A stretch of 41,428 bases of DNA from a virus, in the IMG/VR virus record IMGVR_UViG_3300046804_000318, positions 1 through 41,428 of that record; one strand, written 5' to 3'. Under the pieces are notes generated by a model that saw only the letters and a program-made list of their open reading frames with translations, ran no database searches and had not been told where the DNA came from. Position numbers and translations under genes: made by a program. This document shows, one piece after another, positions 38,459 through 41,428 of the stretch (position 1 is its first letter; every line of letters begins with the position of its first letter).

Positions 38459-40435
38459 TTAGAACCTCACTCTCAATTCATGTTCGTACTCAAAACCGTT
38501 GTACACAACACCACCATTGGTTGATGTAACGGTCATACCAAGATATTTGCCGTATTGCTTGGCATCTGTTTTGTACAGCGTATATCCCGACGCTGCTGGA
38601 TACCAAGAAACTACTTGCAAACTGTTATTTACCCAAGGAATTACTGCCGAATAATTGTTAATCCACTCAATCGTCTGACCAAGCTGAACTGCTGGGCTTT
38701 GACCAGATTCAGAATCAACAGTTACTGTAATCAATGAAGCATTAGTTAGTGTTGCCTCAATACCTACTTTTAAAGCCTGTTTAGTACGAATTGGGTCTTT
38801 CATTGGATTCAACGACGTCTGCACATAGCTGCTTACATTAGCCGTTGTGTTCGCATACATCTTGACGCACGATGTTCCATCCGTACCGTACAACGTAATC
38901 TTGCCACCTACCGGAGCAGAAACAACGTGTTTTAAATTGTTTCCTGCGCTAGTAAAAAACCATTTCTTCTCAAAGAAAATAGCTTGTATATATCTGTTGT
39001 CGCTTGATGTTCCCAGACCACCTGTGTACCGAAAATTAAACGCAGCACACAAAATGTTGTTTAAAAGAACCTGACCGCCAGTAGTAGTGCCAGTAGTAAA
39101 ATCAATATTGGTAAATATGCCGTCCAGAGAGTCAGAAATCTTTGACGTTGTAGAGCCAACAAGCGCATAGACACCATAATCATTCATAAACAGCACAGAA
39201 CGGAAGTACGGGAAAATGGCATACGCCAATTTGGTACCCACCGATGCACTGACGTTCGTATTCGTAAACAGCGTAGTTCCAGCCGTCGTAACCCTGACAT
39301 CCGAAAACACGTTAATGCTATCGTCGCCAAAGATATACAAAAAGTTATTGGCTGACAATAATTGAATAATGTTTCCGTGCAATGTCGCGTCAGTAAGCAC
39401 TACCGTACCAGCCGACACCGTTACAAAGTCACTGTATGAACCAGCCGCTGAGTAGTAAATAGTCCTACCGCTAGAAATCCAAACACGACCAGAAAACGAC
39501 TGAATACCTGAATTGCTGTTTGTATTAACAATTGCTTTGGCTGTTGCGTTGGAACCGCTACCACCAGAGATGGACACCGTAATGTTAGCTTGATTCGTGT
39601 AGCCAGAGCCTACGTTGGTCATAATGACCTGCGTTACGATGTTGCCGCTAGTAATGGCTTGACCTGCCGCATTAGCCCCTCCACCACCGGAAATAGTCAC
39701 GGTTGGGTTAGACGTATAACCAACGCCACCATTGGTCACTAAAACGGCTACAGTGCCTTGAGCAAATGTGGTGATAGACGCTACAGCATTAGCTCCTGAG
39801 CCTCCACCACCGTTAAACGTAATGGTTGGAGAGGATGTATAACCAGAGCCAGCCTCAAGTAAAGTAACAGACGAAACGGCGTTAGCCGAAATAGTAGCGA
39901 TGGCTGTGGCCTGTACTCCGTTCGTCTGATTCGGTGCTGATATAACGACAGAAGGGGCAGACGTATACCCTGACCCTTTACTGACAATACCAATAGAACC
40001 CACTGAACCAACAGAAATTAAGTCAACCGCATCCCACGTAAAGTAACCTTTAGCCGGGTCAATAATCAGAATACGGTCGTTTTTCCATTGGCTAATGTTC
40101 ATACCGCTGGTTGAGAATGTTCCAGCAGAAGCTAATGTGCCTTTGACATTGGTTGTCAGGTTGACGTATTCGCAGCTTCCGTCATCTTGGAAAGCTATCA
40201 AATAGTCCGTAATTCCAATGTTAGCTGAGAAAAAATTAACAACGGTATGAGCAAAAGTAACGCTGCCAACAGCATCATAGGTCGGAGTAATCTTTAAGTT
40301 GCCATAGCCAATAGGCATGGCGTTTTCAAGCCAGTAGAACTCATCGTCACCGATAGCCGTGCGGTTAGCTTTCGTGTTGACTCCACGAAAGTTCTTAACG
40401 ACTTCATACGATTTTTTCTGTTCTGCCGCTGCCAT
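38459..40435 (-). CDS. Tail accessory protein, gp10-like, with inserted GxGYTS repeats
   Basis: A 658-aa protein. The N-terminus (VVKNFRGVNTKANRTAIGDD, then EFYWLENAMPIGYGNLKITP) and the later GRVWISSGRTIYYSAAGSYS, FLYIFGDDSINVFSDV and NDYGVYALVGSTTSKISDSL fit phage tail hub/stabilisation proteins. Residues about 145-310 hold four repeats of about 40 aa (GSGYTSAPSVVIS, GSGYTSSPTITFNGGGGSGA, GVGYTSNPTVTISGGGGANA, GSGYTNQANITVSISGGSGS) that look like an insertion, since without them the size is near the 474-aa relative. It belongs to the overrun segment. Confidence 0.72.
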   Translation of the reverse strand: MAAAEQKKSYEVVKNFRGVNTKANRTAIGDDEFYWLENAMPIGYGNLKITPTYDAVGSVTFAHTVVNFFSANIGITDYLIAFQDDGSCEYVNLTTNVKGTLASAGTFSTSGMNISQWKNDRILIIDPAKGYFTWDAVDLISVGSVGSIGIVSKGSGYTSAPSVVISAPNQTNGVQATAIATISANAVSSVTLLEAGSGYTSSPTITFNGGGGSGANAVASITTFAQGTVAVLVTNGGVGYTSNPTVTISGGGGANAAGQAITSGNIVTQVIMTNVGSGYTNQANITVSISGGSGSNATAKAIVNTNSNSGIQSFSGRVWISSGRTIYYSAAGSYSDFVTVSAGTVVLTDATLHGNIIQLLSANNFLYIFGDDSINVFSDVRVTTAGTTLFTNTNVSASVGTKLAYAIFPYFRSVLFMNDYGVYALVGSTTSKISDSLDGIFTNIDFTTGTTTGGQVLLNNILCAAFNFRYTGGLGTSSDNRYIQAIFFEKKWFFTSAGNNLKHVVSAPVGGKITLYGTDGTSCVKMYANTTANVSSYVQTSLNPMKDPIRTKQALKVGIEATLTNASLITVTVDSESGQSPAVQLGQTIEWINNYSAVIPWVNNSLQVVSWYPAASGYTLYKTDAKQYGKYLGMTVTSTNGGVVYNGFEYEHELRVRF

Positions 40436-40438
40436 GAC

Positions 40439-41284
40439 CTAGTACGCTCTGGAATAAGGGTCAGGCAGTCTCCGAGTGTAGATGGACGCCTGAACCGCTT
40501 GAATTTGCTGTTTGTACTGCCCTAAATAAATCTCAGCCTCACCAAACGACTGTTCATAGTATTTGGCTAGATAAGCAGCATAAAATTTAACTGGATTAGA
40601 GTACGGGTCATTAATGTTGTCTGTGTCAGACAGATTCACTAAATCTGTCGGCAGAAGAACCGTATCTAAGTCAATTACGTAAGCTATGTCAGGAACAGGT
40701 CCAATATAAATTTGAGATTGCCCATAAATGCTATAGGCAACCGGCGTTCCGATGCGGTTCTGCCAATAACGCAACTGTGCGTTAAAGTCTGTCCAAGGCA
40801 TATAGCGCAACGGTATTCTGGAATTTCCCCAATAGAGGTTAATGTTGATGACGTCCAGAGTAAGATTTCCAGACGGCAAACAAGAATAATTGATTAATTC
40901 TGAGGGTCCGGCGTACTGAATCGTAGCCGTGCCGCTAGTAAACGGTGTGCTTGGCGGGTAAATGTTGTTTGCGGAAGGGTAATTAGGAGCGTCTCCTAAA
41001 ACACCGCCAACAGTTACCGCATAAATATAGATATTGGAAAATACGTAATCACCCGCACTTACAGCCAAGCCGGATGACCAAATAACAGGGGTATTGCCGC
41101 CAGCCACCGGGGTACAAGGCGTTTGGCTTGTTTGGACCGTGCGGAGACACCCTGTGTCACGAACAACACGCGCTCTAGCACCATTAATGTAGTCAGTTAA
41201 CTGACTGTTGGTGTAAAAGTTAGCGTTTGCATCGTGCAGCAGGTATCTAACAGCAGTAATGTAGCTTTGCAGTGTCTGCGCCAT
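40439..41284 (-). CDS. Head-tail adaptor-like protein, second version
   Basis: A 281-aa protein. The start (SYITAVRYLLHDANANFYTN, then SQLTDYINGARARVVRDTGC) and end (ALLAY-type helix AAYLAKYYEQSFGEAEIYLG, then QYKQQIQAVQASIYTRRLP) match the adaptor family seen at 3601-4209. A central beta region of about 80 residues is extra. It lies 3 nt upstream of the gp10-like gene. A phage normally carries one such gene, which supports the view that this segment comes from another genome. Confidence 0.7.
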   Translation of the reverse strand: MAQTLQSYITAVRYLLHDANANFYTNSQLTDYINGARARVVRDTGCLRTVQTSQTPCTPVAGGNTPVIWSSGLAVSAGDYVFSNIYIYAVTVGGVLGDAPNYPSANNIYPPSTPFTSGTATIQYAGPSELINYSCLPSGNLTLDVININLYWGNSRIPLRYMPWTDFNAQLRYWQNRIGTPVAYSIYGQSQIYIGPVPDIAYVIDLDTVLLPTDLVNLSDTDNINDPYSNPVKFYAAYLAKYYEQSFGEAEIYLGQYKQQIQAVQASIYTRRLPDPYSRAY

Positions 41285-41296
41285 TTACGGTCCATA

Positions 41297-41428
41297 TTAA
41301 GCTGCTACATTGACTTTTCCCCCTGCCTCTTTGGAAGGCAGAGGTACTCTTTCAACCACCGGGGATAACGAGTGGACTTTCTTTGGCGGCTGGTCCGTAA
41401 TCAGAATCTTTTCAAGGATTTTTAATCC
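41297..41428 (-). CDS. C-terminal end of an unknown gene, cut by window edge
   Basis: An open frame enters at the right edge (GLKILEKILITDQPPKKVHS, then LSPVVERVPLPSKEAGGKVN, VAA) and stops at TAA 41297-41299, 12 nt before the adaptor-like gene. The Pro/Lys-rich end looks like a flexible protein tail. No family can be named from 43 residues. Confidence 0.55.
   Translation of the reverse strand, partial: GLKILEKILITDQPPKKVHSLSPVVERVPLPSKEAGGKVNVAA

Noticed and set aside
41305-41345. Inverted repeat (CTGCCT/AGGCAG) near the right edge as a terminator
   Set aside because: It lies inside an open coding frame upstream of the adaptor-like gene, has a 6-bp stem and no U run.
1-41428. Closing the whole 41,428-bp window into a circle
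   Set aside because: Joining base 1 to base 41428 breaks the LamG frame after five codons (a TGA appears) and duplicates the neck genes. The join at 35881 keeps the frame.
1-41428. tRNA genes, CRISPR array, integrase or attachment sites
   Set aside because: I saw no cloverleaf-like segments, no regularly spaced repeat-spacer pattern and no recombinase motifs by eye. A tRNA-scan would be more sensitive.

Overview
The window is tailed-phage DNA of moderate to low GC, judged by eye. It probably comes from a metagenome of Gram-negative bacteria, because it carries a spanin pair, a GH19 endolysin and lipoprotein signals. The head genes are a P22-like portal and an SU10/DUF5309-like capsid. With a gp10-like tail-hub protein, short-tailed (podovirus-like) morphology is the best guess. 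I see no integrase, DNA polymerase, RNA polymerase, tRNA or CRISPR array.

The contig is not a simple linear piece. Bases 1-127 recur exactly at 35882-36008 and then diverge. The gene cut off at position 1 continues in frame from 35881 downward. The simplest reading is a complete circular genome of 35,881 bp (1-35881), followed by a 5.4 kb overrun (36009-41428) into a related but different phage or variant. The overrun brings second copies of the head-tail adaptor, the gp10-like protein and the LamG fibre gene.

In the circle almost every gene belongs to one of two units that diverge at 19321-19408. The rightward early unit (19409-23267) has a clear promoter. It encodes small unknown proteins, an ERF-like annealing protein, an SSB-like protein, a terminator, a Cro/CI-like HTH, small membrane proteins, an endonuclease VII-like HNH nuclease and a MazG-like pyrophosphohydrolase. 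The leftward unit runs from 19320 down to 1, and through the join from 35881 to 23239. Its order is a winged-helix protein, a YdaU-like initiator containing iteron-like repeats, a zinc-finger primase fragment, a DnaB-like helicase, a cytosine methyltransferase gene overprinted by a second long ORF, VRR-NUC and YbcO-like nucleases, small proteins, methyltransferase and glycosyltransferase genes, and a GNAT plus ADP-ribosyltransferase-like protein. The terminases, portal, scaffold, capsid, adaptor, fibres, gp10-like protein, ejection-type proteins, collar fibre, lysis cassette and a metallophosphoesterase follow.

Replication probably relies on host polymerase, loaded by the phage initiator, primase fragment and helicase. 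Packaging, head assembly, neck, ejection and lysis follow in the usual late order. The accessory content stands out: the dual-coded methyltransferase locus, the two-domain effector-like protein, two glycosyltransferases (one inside the head module), an acidic orphan gene in opposite orientation, and the LamG fibre mosaic.
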